Origin: JADGHX01 sp037200125
Lineage (GTDB): Bacteria; Pseudomonadota; Gammaproteobacteria; Steroidobacterales; Steroidobacteraceae
Length of the DNA: 64,000 bases
Assembly (NCBI GenBank): GCA_037200125.1
Contig: JBBCGS010000001.1
Span: 682,001-746,000 of the forward strand
Direction: 5' to 3'
A program made the position numbers and the translations under genes. The notes under the pieces are model-generated. The model was not told the DNA's origin, did no database searches, and saw only the letters and a list, made by a program, of their open reading frames with translations. Shown one piece after another: positions 41,392 to 49,734 of this stretch (positions are counted from its first letter, which is position 1; the number at the start of each line of letters is the position of its first letter).

Positions 41392-41606
41392 CGAAGCATG
41401 GCGCGGTGGGGCGCACGCGCATCCACCTGGATGAAGTCGAAGGTCTCGGCGATTTCCTCGAGCTGGAGGTCGTGCTTCGGGAAGGCGGGCCAACGGATGC
41501 CGGTGTGCGCGAAGCGGAAGTTCTCATGGCGCGCCTGCAGGTACAGCCCTCACAGCTCATCGATCGCGCTTACGTCGATCTGATGGCGCGGAAGGAATTG
41601 CGATGA
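41392..41606 (+). pseudogene. C-terminal remnant of a CYTH (class IV adenylate cyclase-like) protein
   Basis: The last ~70 codons match the end of CYTH proteins: GRTRIHLDEVEGLGDFLELEVVL, then LMARLQV and LIDRAYVDLMARKELR. The N-terminal ExExK triphosphate tunnel motif and the first half of the barrel are absent. Upstream sequence (41268-41390) is open but unrelated. The stop overlaps the start of the following dehydrogenase (ATGA), so the two were probably one operon. Confidence 0.7.
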
Positions 41607-42655
41607 TCCAAGATGTGAATGTCTCCGACCGTACCGTGCTCGTGACCGGCGGCTCTGGCTTCGTCGCCAGTCACTGCATCCTTCAGTTGCTGAGCGCGGG
41701 CTATCGTGTACGTACGACGGTTCGTGATCTCGCGCGCGAGACGGACGTGCGTGCATTGCTCAAGCAGGGTGGCGCGGAGCCCGGTGACAAGTTGCGGCTC
41801 TTCGCCGCGGATCTCGAGGCCGACGCCGGGTGGGCGGAGGCGGTCGCGGGTTGCGACTACGTGCTTCACGTCGCGTCACCATTCCCAGCGAAGGCGCCCA
41901 AGAACGAAGATGAGCTGATCATCCCCGCGCGCGAAGGCACGCTTCGCGTGTTGCGTGCGTCGCGTGATGCGGGTGTGAAGCGTGTCGTGCAGACCTCTTC
42001 TTTCGCAGCGGTCGGCTATGGGCACGAGAGCCAGACCGCACCTTTCAATGAAACGAACTGGACGGATTCGAACGACAAGCAGCTCGCGCCCTATACGAAG
42101 TCGAAAACGCTCGCCGAGCGGGCCGCGTGGGATTTCATGGCGCGCGAAGGCGGCGCGCTCGAGCTTTCGGTCGTCAATCCGGTCGCCGTGTTCGGCCCTG
42201 TGCTCGGGCCCGATCTGTCGGGCTCCATCTTTCTCATCAAGCGTCTGCTCGACGGCGCGGTGCCCGGCGTGCCGCACCTCTACTTCGGCGTCGTCGACGT
42301 GCGCGATGTCGCCGACCTGCATTTGCGCGCAATGACTCATCCGGCCGCGAAGGGCGAGCGGTTCCTTGCCGTGTCGGGCGATTTCATGGCCATCCAGGAG
42401 ATCGCGAAGCTGCTGAAAGCGCGCGCGGGGGCGTTGGCCGAGAAGGTGCCTACGCGGCAACTGCCCGACTGGACGGTGCGCATCGCCGCCATCAGTGACG
42501 CGGGTGTGCGGCAGATTTTGCCCGAGCTCGGCAAGGTGAAGAACGCAACGAGCGAGAAGGCGCGGCGCGTGCTGGGCTGGTCGCCTCGCCCGGCTGAGGA
42601 GGCGCTGCTGGCAACGGCCGAAAGCCTTTCGGGACTGGGCCTGCTCGCGCGCTGA
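41603..42655 (+). CDS. extended SDR oxidoreductase (dihydroflavonol-reductase-like)
   Basis: 350 residues. NAD(P)-dependent reductase of the extended short-chain family. The cofactor loop is TGGSGFVASHC (GxxGxxA type) near residues 15-25, followed by RTTVRD. The active site YxxxK reads YTKSK, with the Ser in QTSSFAAVGY. VNPVAVFGPVLGPD and YFGVVDVRDVADLH are typical of the DFR/aldehyde-reductase branch. It probably reduces a small aldehyde or ketone; the substrate is unknown. The ATG at 41603 overlaps the CYTH remnant by 4 bases. Confidence 0.88.
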   Translation: MIQDVNVSDRTVLVTGGSGFVASHCILQLLSAGYRVRTTVRDLARETDVRALLKQGGAEPGDKLRLFAADLEADAGWAEAVAGCDYVLHVASPFPAKAPKNEDELIIPAREGTLRVLRASRDAGVKRVVQTSSFAAVGYGHESQTAPFNETNWTDSNDKQLAPYTKSKTLAERAAWDFMAREGGALELSVVNPVAVFGPVLGPDLSGSIFLIKRLLDGAVPGVPHLYFGVVDVRDVADLHLRAMTHPAAKGERFLAVSGDFMAIQEIAKLLKARAGALAEKVPTRQLPDWTVRIAAISDAGVRQILPELGKVKNATSEKARRVLGWSPRPAEEALLATAESLSGLGLLAR

Positions 42656-42890
42656 GCGTTACGTCGATCTCACGAAGATCGAGGCGCTGGGGCTCGATCG
42701 GCGCCGCCAAGAGGTCGCGCGGTTCGGCGAGCACTTTCCTGATGTGATCGGTCTGGTTGTGCTCGGCGCGCAAGCACCTGCCGTCCGCGCGAAGTATCGC
42801 GGGGCGTTCGCTCGCGCTTTCCATTGTTTGCGACTTTTTCCCGCCCCCGGTGTCTTCGAGGCACCAATAAACGCCTTCCGGGGAAATTCC
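42656..42890 (+). other. open stretch before the carboxylesterase, possible gene fragment
   Basis: The frame runs without a stop from about 42654 into the esterase, with protein-like sequence (IEALGLDRRRQEVARFGEHF, DVIGLVVLGAQAPAVRAKYR). I do not recognise it. It may be a remnant of another gene joined to the esterase. The esterase signal peptide starts cleanly at 42891. Confidence 0.35.
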
Positions 42891-44441
42891 ATGCCCGTTC
42901 ATCGTGTGTGGCGGATTGTCTGTGCCCTGTTGATATTCGCCTGCGGCACACTCGTGCAAGCGGCGCAGCCTCGCGCTCGAACCGAGCAGGGCACGCTGGA
43001 AGGTGTCGACGCGGACGGCGTCACCGTCTTCCGGGGCATTCCTTTCGCCGCGCCTCCTGTCGGAGTTCTGCGCTGGCGCGCGCCGCAGCCGGCAGTTGCC
43101 TGGAGCGGCCTGCGCAAGGCTGACACCTTCTCCCCGGTCTGCATGCAGGAGGGCAGCTATCCCGAAGATGCGCCGGCAGAGCGTTCCAGCGAAGACTGTC
43201 TCTATCTGAACGTGTGGGCCCCGCGAAGGGCCCGAAAGCTTCCGGTGATGGTGTGGATCTATGGCGGAGCTCTGCGCAACGGCTCGGCGTCCACGCCGCT
43301 GTATGCGGGCGATCGTCTCGCACGTCATGACGTCATCGTGGTCACCCTCAATTACCGGCTTGGCGTGTTCGGATTCCTGTCGCACCCGGACCTCACGCGT
43401 GAGTCATCGACTCACACGTCCGGAAACTACGGGCTGCAGGACCAGATCGCGGCGCTCGGCTGGGTGAAACGGAACATCGCGGCGTTCGGCGGCGATCCCG
43501 CGCGCGTGACGCTCTTCGGCCAGTCGTCGGGCGCGATCTCGATCAGCGCACTGATGGCGTCGCCCCTCGCGAAGGGATTGTTCCAGCGAGCCATCGCCCA
43601 GAGCGGTGGGCTCTTCGAGCCGATGCAACTCCTGCCGGAGCTCTCGCTGCCAGGCGCGGAAAAGGCCGGCGTACAGTTTGCGTCTCGCGCGGGCGCACCC
43701 GACCTCGCCTCATTGCGCGCGAAGCCGGCGGACGAGCTGCTGAAAGTGGAGTTCAAGGCCGACATCATCGTGGACGGCCACGTGCTCGCGCGTCCGCCGT
43801 ACGAGGACTTTCTCGACGGACAGCGGAACGATGTCGCCGTTCTGGTCGGCGAGAACCGGGACGAAGGCGAGCTGTTCATCCGGGGGCGCACCATCACCAC
43901 GGCGAACATGAGATCCGAGCTGGAGCACGGTTTCCCGGCATTCCTGGTGGACCTTGCCGGTCCGGTCGGTGAGATCGCAAGCGACACGCAAGCTCACGCC
44001 GCCGTCGCGACCTTCAACCGGGACATGCGCTTCGGCTGGGACATGTGGACGTGGGCGCGCCTGGCCTCTCGAAAGAACGGCATCGTCTACGCGTACCAGT
44101 TCGCACGCGTACCGCCACAGGGATCTCCCTTCGCGGCGTTGGGCGCAACGCATGGCGCTGAGATGCCGTACGTTTTCGATCACCTCGACTTGCAAGCACT
44201 CCCCTGGACCGAAGCAGATCGCGCGCTCGCCTCCACGATGGCGAAGTACTGGACCCACTTTGCGAAGACAGGCGATCCGAACGGCGCGGGTCTGCCCGCG
44301 TGGCCCGCGTTTACCGAATCGGGCGGGCGGGGCTTGCTGCTGGGAGACGAAGTGCGATCCGGCAAGCCCTTCGATGAGCGGGCCCTCGGTCGTATCGATG
44401 CGGTCTACGCCACCGTGCGCGCTAGTGCCGCTCAAAAATGA
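42891..44441 (+). CDS. secreted type B carboxylesterase
   Basis: 516 residues. A signal peptide (WRIVCALLIFACGTLVQAA) directs export. Alpha/beta-hydrolase of the carboxylesterase/cholinesterase type: FRGIPFAAPPVG and SEDCLYLNVWAP are family signatures. The oxyanion hole is IYGGALRNGS, the nucleophile Ser is in FGQSSGAISI, the acid is likely the Glu in GENRDEGELF, and the His is in GATHGAEMPYVF. Odd: the usual GGG(F/A)xxG oxyanion loop reads GGALRNG, with one Gly replaced. It converges on the next gene with a 20-base overlap. Confidence 0.88.
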   Translation: MPVHRVWRIVCALLIFACGTLVQAAQPRARTEQGTLEGVDADGVTVFRGIPFAAPPVGVLRWRAPQPAVAWSGLRKADTFSPVCMQEGSYPEDAPAERSSEDCLYLNVWAPRRARKLPVMVWIYGGALRNGSASTPLYAGDRLARHDVIVVTLNYRLGVFGFLSHPDLTRESSTHTSGNYGLQDQIAALGWVKRNIAAFGGDPARVTLFGQSSGAISISALMASPLAKGLFQRAIAQSGGLFEPMQLLPELSLPGAEKAGVQFASRAGAPDLASLRAKPADELLKVEFKADIIVDGHVLARPPYEDFLDGQRNDVAVLVGENRDEGELFIRGRTITTANMRSELEHGFPAFLVDLAGPVGEIASDTQAHAAVATFNRDMRFGWDMWTWARLASRKNGIVYAYQFARVPPQGSPFAALGATHGAEMPYVFDHLDLQALPWTEADRALASTMAKYWTHFAKTGDPNGAGLPAWPAFTESGGRGLLLGDEVRSGKPFDERALGRIDAVYATVRASAAQK

Positions 44442-44904
44442 GCGTGGAGTCGATCTCTCGCCCTTCGGCGGTGCTGCCCTTCGACACGACGGTGAGCGTC
44501 TTTCCGTCGCTCGACACCGTGCGTGTGGCGACGATGGCCGGCTTGCCGTCCCGCTTTTGAGTGGACTGCGTGGTCAGCGCGTCGATCCGGCGAAGCGAGA
44601 TTTTGTCGCCGCCGAGCGAGCCCGTCATCTCGTAGTCCTTGCCGTCGTAGCGGGCGGCGTATCGAACCAGAGTCGGCTTCTTGTCCCAGCTGATGCCACG
44701 CGCCGTGAGCTTTTCCACGCCGTCGGTCAGCGAGTAGTTGCGTGTTTGCCCTTTCGGGCCAGGGGCGAACCTGAAAGTGGACTTCTCCACGTTCAGCCGC
44801 CAGGTGCCTTCCAGCGGATCTTTCGCCTGCGCGGCCCGCGCACCCAGCGACAACGCCACCATGAGCGCGGCCGCCAGGCAAAGAATGCGTCTCGAACGGT
44901 TCAT
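44422..44904 (-). CDS. secreted protein, lipocalin-like fold candidate
   Basis: 160 residues with a clear signal peptide (ILCLAAALMVALSLGARAAQA). The mature part is beta-rich: PLEGTWRLNVEKSTFRFAPGPKG near its start, then repeated strands such as GKDYEMTGSLGGDKISLRRID and SSDGKTLTVVSKG. WRLN near the start recalls lipocalin-like domains. The function is unknown. The ATG at 44904 is preferred over 44925 because the signal peptide begins there. Its 3' end overlaps that of the esterase. Confidence 0.7.
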   Translation of the reverse strand: MNRSRRILCLAAALMVALSLGARAAQAKDPLEGTWRLNVEKSTFRFAPGPKGQTRNYSLTDGVEKLTARGISWDKKPTLVRYAARYDGKDYEMTGSLGGDKISLRRIDALTTQSTQKRDGKPAIVATRTVSSDGKTLTVVSKGSTAEGREIDSTLIFERH

Positions 44905-44988
44905 CACGCCCCTCCCGTTCCGCACATGCGACGAGTAAGGTCGCTCATCCGATGAGCCAAAGCCAGCTTTCTTTACGCGTTACTTGCC

Positions 44989-45087
44989 ATGATCACGAAC
45001 ACTCGGTCCGGCACCAATATTCAGGAAGTGGCTGACGGCATCTTCCGCATCAACACGCCCGTGTCGATGGCGCGCGGCTGCTTCGCG
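44989..45087 (+). pseudogene. N-terminal stub of an MBL-fold hydrolase
   Basis: MITNTRSGTNIQEVADGIFR then INTPV is the standard beginning of a group of MBL-fold hydrolases. After about 30 codons the match ends; the zinc-binding HxHxDH region is absent. The stub runs into the 3' end of the thioredoxin gene on the other strand. Confidence 0.6.
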
Positions 45088-45102
45088 AACTCTCCACCGC
45101 CC

Positions 45103-45429
45103 TCAGATATTCGAGTCGATAAAGGCCGAGAGCTGGGACTTGTTGAGCGCACCCACCTTGGTGGCGACCGGGTGGCCGTCCTTGAACAGCATCAGGGTGG
45201 GAATGCTGCGCACGTTGAACTGGCGCGCAATCTTCGGGTTCTCGTCCACGTTGATCTTCGCAACCTTCAGCTGGCCTGCGTAGCTCGCCGCCGTCTGGTC
45301 GACGATGGGCGAGATCATCTTGCAGGGCCCGCACCACTCCGCCCAGTAATCGACCAGCACCGGTACCGGTGAGGCCAGCACGTCGGCTTCGAAAGAGGTT
45401 TCCGTAACGGTCTTGATGGCGTCGCTCAT
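45103..45429 (-). CDS. trxA: thioredoxin
   Basis: 108 residues, standard TrxA length. The redox site is WCGPC at 32-36 (C33 and C36), preceded by VLVDYWAE. The cis-Pro loop is SIPTLMLFKDG. It reduces cytoplasmic disulfides with thioredoxin reductase. A start without a signal peptide fits the cytosolic form. It is divergent from the LysR gene at 45541, with 111 bases between them. Confidence 0.96.
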   Translation of the reverse strand: MSDAIKTVTETSFEADVLASPVPVLVDYWAEWCGPCKMISPIVDQTAASYAGQLKVAKINVDENPKIARQFNVRSIPTLMLFKDGHPVATKVGALNKSQLSAFIDSNI

Positions 45430-45524
45430 GGGGTCTTCCCGCTTTCAGCTTGGGTGGTTAGTAGTGCGGCCCGCAGTCTATTATTCAAGAATCCCGCGAG
45501 AAACAGCGGAATGTGAACTCACTA

Positions 45525-45538
45525 TTCAGAATCCTGAA
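45525..45538. promoter_or_regulatory. candidate LysR operator
   Basis: TTCAG-AATC-CTGAA, a perfect 5-bp dyad 2 bases before the LysR-family ATG. A related ATTCAAGAAT lies at 45483-45492. Position and symmetry fit an autoregulatory LysR site. Confidence 0.4.
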
Positions 45539-45540
45539 CA

Positions 45541-46461
45541 ATGGACAAGCTGCAGGCGATGCAAGTGTTCGTGCGGGTGGTCGAGACCGGCGGGGTGACC
45601 CGCGCGGCTGACAGCCTCCACATGCCCAAAGCCACGGCGGCGACCCTGATTCAGAAGCTGGAAGCGACGCTCGGCGTGAAGCTGCTGAATCGCACCACAC
45701 GCCGTGTGAGCGTGACGCCGGACGGCGCCGCGTACTACACGCGATGCGTTTCCATCCTGGCCGAGGTGCGCGAGACCGAAGAGTCGCTTGCCAAGCAGCA
45801 GTCCACGCCGCGCGGGCGGGTACGAGTGGACGTGCCCACGTTGATGGCGCGCTCGGTGTTCGTGCCGGCGCTGCCTCGATTCTTCGAGCGCTATCCGGAA
45901 ATCGACCTGGCGCTCGCCTGCAACGAGCGGCGTGCGGACCTGATCGAAGAGGGAATCGACTGCGCCGTGTGGAGCGGTGAGATCGAAGAGTCGAGCCTGG
46001 TCGCGCGCCGAGTGGGGTTTCTCTATTTCGCGACGTGCGCCGCGCCGTCGTATCTCGCGGCTCACGGGCAGCCGCGTCACCCTGACGAGCTCATCCAGCA
46101 CCGGTGCATCAACCACTTCTCCCCACGTAGCGGCAAGACCGTGGACTGGGTGTTCTCGAAAGACGGCGCGCGCGTGCAGACCTCGCTTCGCGGGAACATC
46201 GCGCTCGAAGACGAGAACAGCTACGTGGCGGCGGCTGAGGCCGGGCTCGGCATCGCGCAGATTCCGGCGTTCGTGCTGAAGGAGGCGATGGAACGCCGCA
46301 CGCTCGAGCTCGTGCTCGGGGACTGGTTCCCCGACCCCTCACCGCTCTATGTGGTGTATCCGCAGAACCGGCATCTTTCGAACAAGGTTCGCGTGTTCGT
46401 GGACTGGGTGGCGGAGCTGCTGCGCGAACATGATGGCATCCAGCTCCGCTCGTCACTCTGA
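45541..46461 (+). CDS. LysR-family transcriptional regulator
   Basis: 306 residues. The N-terminal winged helix (LQAMQVFVRVVETGGVTRAADSL, TLIQKLEATLGVKLLNRTTR) is followed by a LysR effector domain (about 90-290). RGRVRVDVPTLMARSVFVPAL and CINHFSPRSGKTVDW place it in the large CrgA/PA-type group that often controls quinone, aldehyde or drug-response genes. The target is not evident; trxA is divergent but an unlikely target. The ATG at 45541 directly follows a dyad. Confidence 0.9.
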   Translation: MDKLQAMQVFVRVVETGGVTRAADSLHMPKATAATLIQKLEATLGVKLLNRTTRRVSVTPDGAAYYTRCVSILAEVRETEESLAKQQSTPRGRVRVDVPTLMARSVFVPALPRFFERYPEIDLALACNERRADLIEEGIDCAVWSGEIEESSLVARRVGFLYFATCAAPSYLAAHGQPRHPDELIQHRCINHFSPRSGKTVDWVFSKDGARVQTSLRGNIALEDENSYVAAAEAGLGIAQIPAFVLKEAMERRTLELVLGDWFPDPSPLYVVYPQNRHLSNKVRVFVDWVAELLREHDGIQLRSSL

Positions 46462-46974
46462 TCAGCTGGCTTCGACGAAGCACAGCGGATTGCCCCAGGG
46501 ATCCTCGGCGTAAAACGAGCGCTCGCCCCACGGCCGCTTGGCGATCTCGCCGCCGGGGTGGCCGTGCACCAGTTCCTCCGACAGCGCACCCAGCAGTGTT
46601 GCCCGATAGTGAACCGGCTCCAGACCCTTCACCGTGAAATAAAGGGATTTTGCCGCGGGATGCGGAGCTCCGCTGGCGGACACGTCCACCACTTGAAGCG
46701 CCACCGGGCCCGCCTGGATGTAAACGCGCGCACCGGGAGACCTCAGGCCTTTCGTGTCGAAGAGCTTGTTGTAGAACTCCTCGGCCAGGTCGAGGTTGCC
46801 GACCTCGACGGTCAGCCTGAAGAACGAAGGGACATCGGCGCCGGCCGCCGCTCGAGCTTTTCTGGCGGGAGCCTTCTTCTTGCCGGACTTCTTCCCGGGC
46901 TTCTTCCCGGACTTCTTCCCGGACTTCGTCCCCGACTTCTTCTTGGGCGTCTTCTTGGATTTCTTCGCAGCCAT
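46462..46974 (-). CDS. VOC-family protein with lysine-rich histone-like N-terminal tail
   Basis: 170 residues. Residues 1-45 are almost only Lys, Ser, Gly, Pro and Ala, in short repeats such as KKSGTKSGKKSG and GKKSGKKKAPARKARAA, like histone H1 and AlgP tails. The rest (about 50-170) is a VOC/glyoxalase fold: FFRLTVEVGNLDLAEEFYNKLF, SLYFTVKGLEPVHYRATLLGA and SFYAEDPWGNPLCFVEAS. No metal triad of glyoxalase I is certain. The tail suggests nucleic-acid or polyanion binding. The combination is unusual. Confidence 0.8.
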   Translation of the reverse strand: MAAKKSKKTPKKKSGTKSGKKSGKKPGKKSGKKKAPARKARAAAGADVPSFFRLTVEVGNLDLAEEFYNKLFDTKGLRSPGARVYIQAGPVALQVVDVSASGAPHPAAKSLYFTVKGLEPVHYRATLLGALSEELVHGHPGGEIAKRPWGERSFYAEDPWGNPLCFVEAS

Positions 46975-47040
46975 TGCGGAACCTCTACCGTCTGATATGT
47001 GCCGAGCCTATCAGTTGCGCACGCTCAGGGCGGGTCAAGA

Positions 47041-47806
47041 TCAGGCGGCGCGAGTTGTCTCGAACCACGCCGAATCCGTGACGAAGGACAGGTCGGGTGC
47101 GACCTGGAAGTATTGCTGCACCTCGCTTGGCAGCGCCGCGAATACCGCACGGAGCGCGGCGACCCGCTCCGGCGGCGTGCCGATGCGCTCGATCCAGCTG
47201 TTGAACTCCATCGTGAGTTTCCAGCTCGTGATCGCGGGCGGACGGAAGCCCGCCGCCTCCTGCATGGCGCGCCACTCCGAGATTCGATAGTCACGAACGT
47301 GGGACGCGTCGCGAAGAAACTCCACCACCTGCAGTGAGGTGTCGAACAAAGGCGTTTCCGGTGCGACGAGATCGATCACGACCAGGCGCGCACCGGGCGC
47401 CGCCACTCGCGCGCATTCCGCCAACGCACTCGGCACGTTGGCCCAGTGATGCGCGGAATATCGGGTCACGATCAGATCGAACGTCCCGCTCTCGAACGGC
47501 AGCACTTCCGCCGCGCCGACTCGCGTTTCAAGGTTGGTGAAGCCGCGTCGCGCGCCTTCCGCCGCGACCCACGGCCAGCATGTCGTCCGAAGGGTCGTAT
47601 GCGATCACACGCTGCGCTTCGCCCGCAGCGGCTGCGAAGCTGGCATGGCCGGCGCCGCAGCCCAGATCGAGCACGCGCGCGGGCTTCGATTTCCAGACGA
47701 GATCGGTCAGGCGATCGAGGTCCGCGCCTTTTGAATGAACCGCGCTGCTCAGGTAGCTCGCCGCGCGCGCACCGAACTGCTTCACCGTCAATTGCTGCTG
47801 ATCCAT
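47041..47806 (-). pseudogene. class I SAM methyltransferase, frameshifted
   Basis: The N-terminal half carries the SAM site ARVLDLGCGAGHASFAAA and VIAYDPSDDMLAV; the rest (YSAHHWANVPSALAECARV, FDLIVTR) continues in another frame from about 47505. Removing one G from GGG at 47568-47570 joins them as MLAVVAAEGARRGFTNLETRVG. Repaired length is about 255 residues, normal for UbiE/Coq5-like small-molecule methyltransferases. It may be a real pseudogene or a base-calling error; cas3 has the same type of change. Confidence 0.8.
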
Positions 47807-47902
47807 CCGCGTCTCCGCTTTGGTATGGGGATGACGTCAATCCTGAAACCGTCGCGGTTCCTCTATACTGAGATTTGCTCAACTGTTGCGGACCGCCGCT
47901 CA

Positions 47903-48844
47903 ATGCCCGCCACGCTCACCGCATCCCCGCTGCGCGCACTTCAGGCGTTCAGCGCCGTCGCACGCACCGGCACTGTCTCGGCTGCCGCCGAGGAGCTGGC
48001 AGTCACCGCATCCGCCGTCTCGCATCTCGTTCGGCAACTGGAAAGGCGCCTCGGCGTGCGGCTGTTCACGCGAAAAGGGCGCGGCCTGGCCTTGACCGCC
48101 GATGGCGAGCGGCTCGCGGCGGCGGTGGGTCCGGCGCTCGCGACCATCGCCGACGCGCTGAGCGTTTTCGTGCGGCAGGGTGCGGAGCTGCGCATCAGCA
48201 CGCTATCCAGCTTCGCCGTCCACTGGCTCATTCCCCGATTGAGCCGATTTCAGGTTCGGCATCCGGACATCGAGCTGCTGCTGTCGACGTCGACGCGGGT
48301 TGTCGATCTCACGACAGAGTCGTTCGACTGCGCTATCCGGCTAGGGCGGGGCAACTGGCCCGATGTTACGGCGGAAGAGCTCTATCGGGAGGAACTCGTC
48401 GCGGCGTGCAGTCCGCAATGGCTCGACGCGAAGCGCATCCGCTCGCCGCGCGATCTCACCCGAGCCAAGCTGCTGCAATCCAAATCCCGCCGCGGCGATT
48501 GGGCGGCATGGTTCAAGAATGCCGGCATTGCGGACTTCAAGGCCAGCGGCGGTCCGTTGTTCGAAACGCGCGCGCTCGCAATCCAGGCGGCCATCGCGCG
48601 TATGGGCGTCGTCGTGATCGATCCGCGCTTCATCGAAGCCGAGCTCGCGGCGGGGCAGCTGACGATTCCTTTTCCGCTGCGCGTGACGCTCGACAGCGCG
48701 TACTGGCTCGTGTGGAAACCCGGTCGCGACGTCACGCGGCCGGTGGCCGCCTTCCGCCAATGGCTCACCGCTGAAATGGCCGTGTCCGCATCGCGCCGCC
48801 CGCGCGGTGGAGCGGCCGCCGTCCGATCCCCTGATGCCGTGTGA
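47903..48844 (+). CDS. LysR-family transcriptional regulator, GcvA-like
   Basis: 313 residues. A winged-helix N-terminus, SPLRALQAFSAVARTGTVSAAAEEL and VSHLVRQLERRLGVRLFTRKGRG, is followed by a LysR sensor domain with FAVHWLIPRLSRFQVRHPDIEL and WLDAKRIRSPRDL, typical of GcvA/AmpR-type regulators. It is divergent from the frameshifted methyltransferase, which may be its former target. The ATG at 47903 begins at the domain; a longer in-frame start at 47735 overlaps the methyltransferase and was rejected. Confidence 0.88.
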   Translation: MPATLTASPLRALQAFSAVARTGTVSAAAEELAVTASAVSHLVRQLERRLGVRLFTRKGRGLALTADGERLAAAVGPALATIADALSVFVRQGAELRISTLSSFAVHWLIPRLSRFQVRHPDIELLLSTSTRVVDLTTESFDCAIRLGRGNWPDVTAEELYREELVAACSPQWLDAKRIRSPRDLTRAKLLQSKSRRGDWAAWFKNAGIADFKASGGPLFETRALAIQAAIARMGVVVIDPRFIEAELAAGQLTIPFPLRVTLDSAYWLVWKPGRDVTRPVAAFRQWLTAEMAVSASRRPRGGAAAVRSPDAV

Positions 48845-48900
48845 TACTCCGCGGCCTCATTGCTGTGGAGTCGGGCGGGATGAATCGGGGTATTTTCGTC

Positions 48901-48934
48901 GTGCTGTGCGTGCTGTGCGTGCTGTGCGTGCTGT
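48901..48934 (+). repeat. tandem 9-bp repeat, about 3.8 copies
   Basis: GTGCTGTGC is repeated three times, followed by GTGCTGT, just upstream of the GST-like gene start. The unit is a multiple of three. It lies in non-coding DNA if the ATG at 48960 is the start. Confidence 0.85.
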
Positions 48935-48959
48935 CGGCGTTCGCGCGGAAGCCGAACGA

Positions 48960-49598
48960 ATGAGCGGTTTGCAGATCGTCGGCCGGAGCAGCTCGCTGTT
49001 CACGCGATTGCCGTTGATTTTCGCCGAGGAGCTCGCGGTGCCTTACGAGCTCGTGCCGATCCACGACATGACAGCGCTCGGGTCGGAAGTCTACGCGGGC
49101 AATCCCGCGCTCAAGTTGCCGATCCTTCGCGTGCAGGGCGCCGTGCTATTCGGCGCTCTGAATATCTGCCGGGCTATCGACGAGAGGGCTGAACGCCCCA
49201 CGCGAGTCGTGTGGCCCGAAGAGATGCGAGCCGTTCTCTCGCGCAACGCTCAGGAACTCGTCTGGCACGGAATGGCCGCGCAGGTGCAAGTCGTGTTCGG
49301 CACGCTCGTCGGGAAGTTGCCGGCGGACAATGTTTACTTCGCGAAGGCGCGTGCGGGGCTGGAAGGATCACTGCGGTGGCTCGATACACACATGACGGAT
49401 GTCATGTCGGAGTTGCCCGCGCGGCGTCTCAGCGTGTTCGAAGCATCCCTGTTCTGTCTCGTCGATCACCTGGTTTTCCGCGGAACGCTCGGCGTCGAGG
49501 CGTATCCGTCGCTCGTTCGATTCACGCGGGAGTTTTCCGAGCGACCCGCGGCGAAGCGAACCGCCTACCGATTTGATAGTCCGCCGCCGCCGGCGTAG
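48960..49598 (+). CDS. glutathione S-transferase-like protein
   Basis: 212 residues. The N-terminal thioredoxin-like half has the GST layout: LQIVGRSSSLFTRLPLIFAEEL, the cis-Pro region LKLPILRV, and ALNICRAIDER at the domain edge. The C-terminal half is helical. The Ser pair in GRSSSLFT could be the thiol-activating residue. Substrate unknown. The ATG at 48960 is preferred over an in-frame start at 48807, which would read through a tandem repeat and the end of the LysR gene. Confidence 0.7.
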   Translation: MSGLQIVGRSSSLFTRLPLIFAEELAVPYELVPIHDMTALGSEVYAGNPALKLPILRVQGAVLFGALNICRAIDERAERPTRVVWPEEMRAVLSRNAQELVWHGMAAQVQVVFGTLVGKLPADNVYFAKARAGLEGSLRWLDTHMTDVMSELPARRLSVFEASLFCLVDHLVFRGTLGVEAYPSLVRFTREFSERPAAKRTAYRFDSPPPPA

Positions 49599-49734
49599 CG
49601 TGCGGCGCAGGCTTCAACGGGTCTGCGCGCGTGCTGAACCTGCTTCGCTCCCACGCCTGGCGTGACTTAGCCATACAATGCGGCTCGTTTGCGGTCTTGC
49701 GATTGGTACACACGATTTTCGGAAAGGGGGAACC

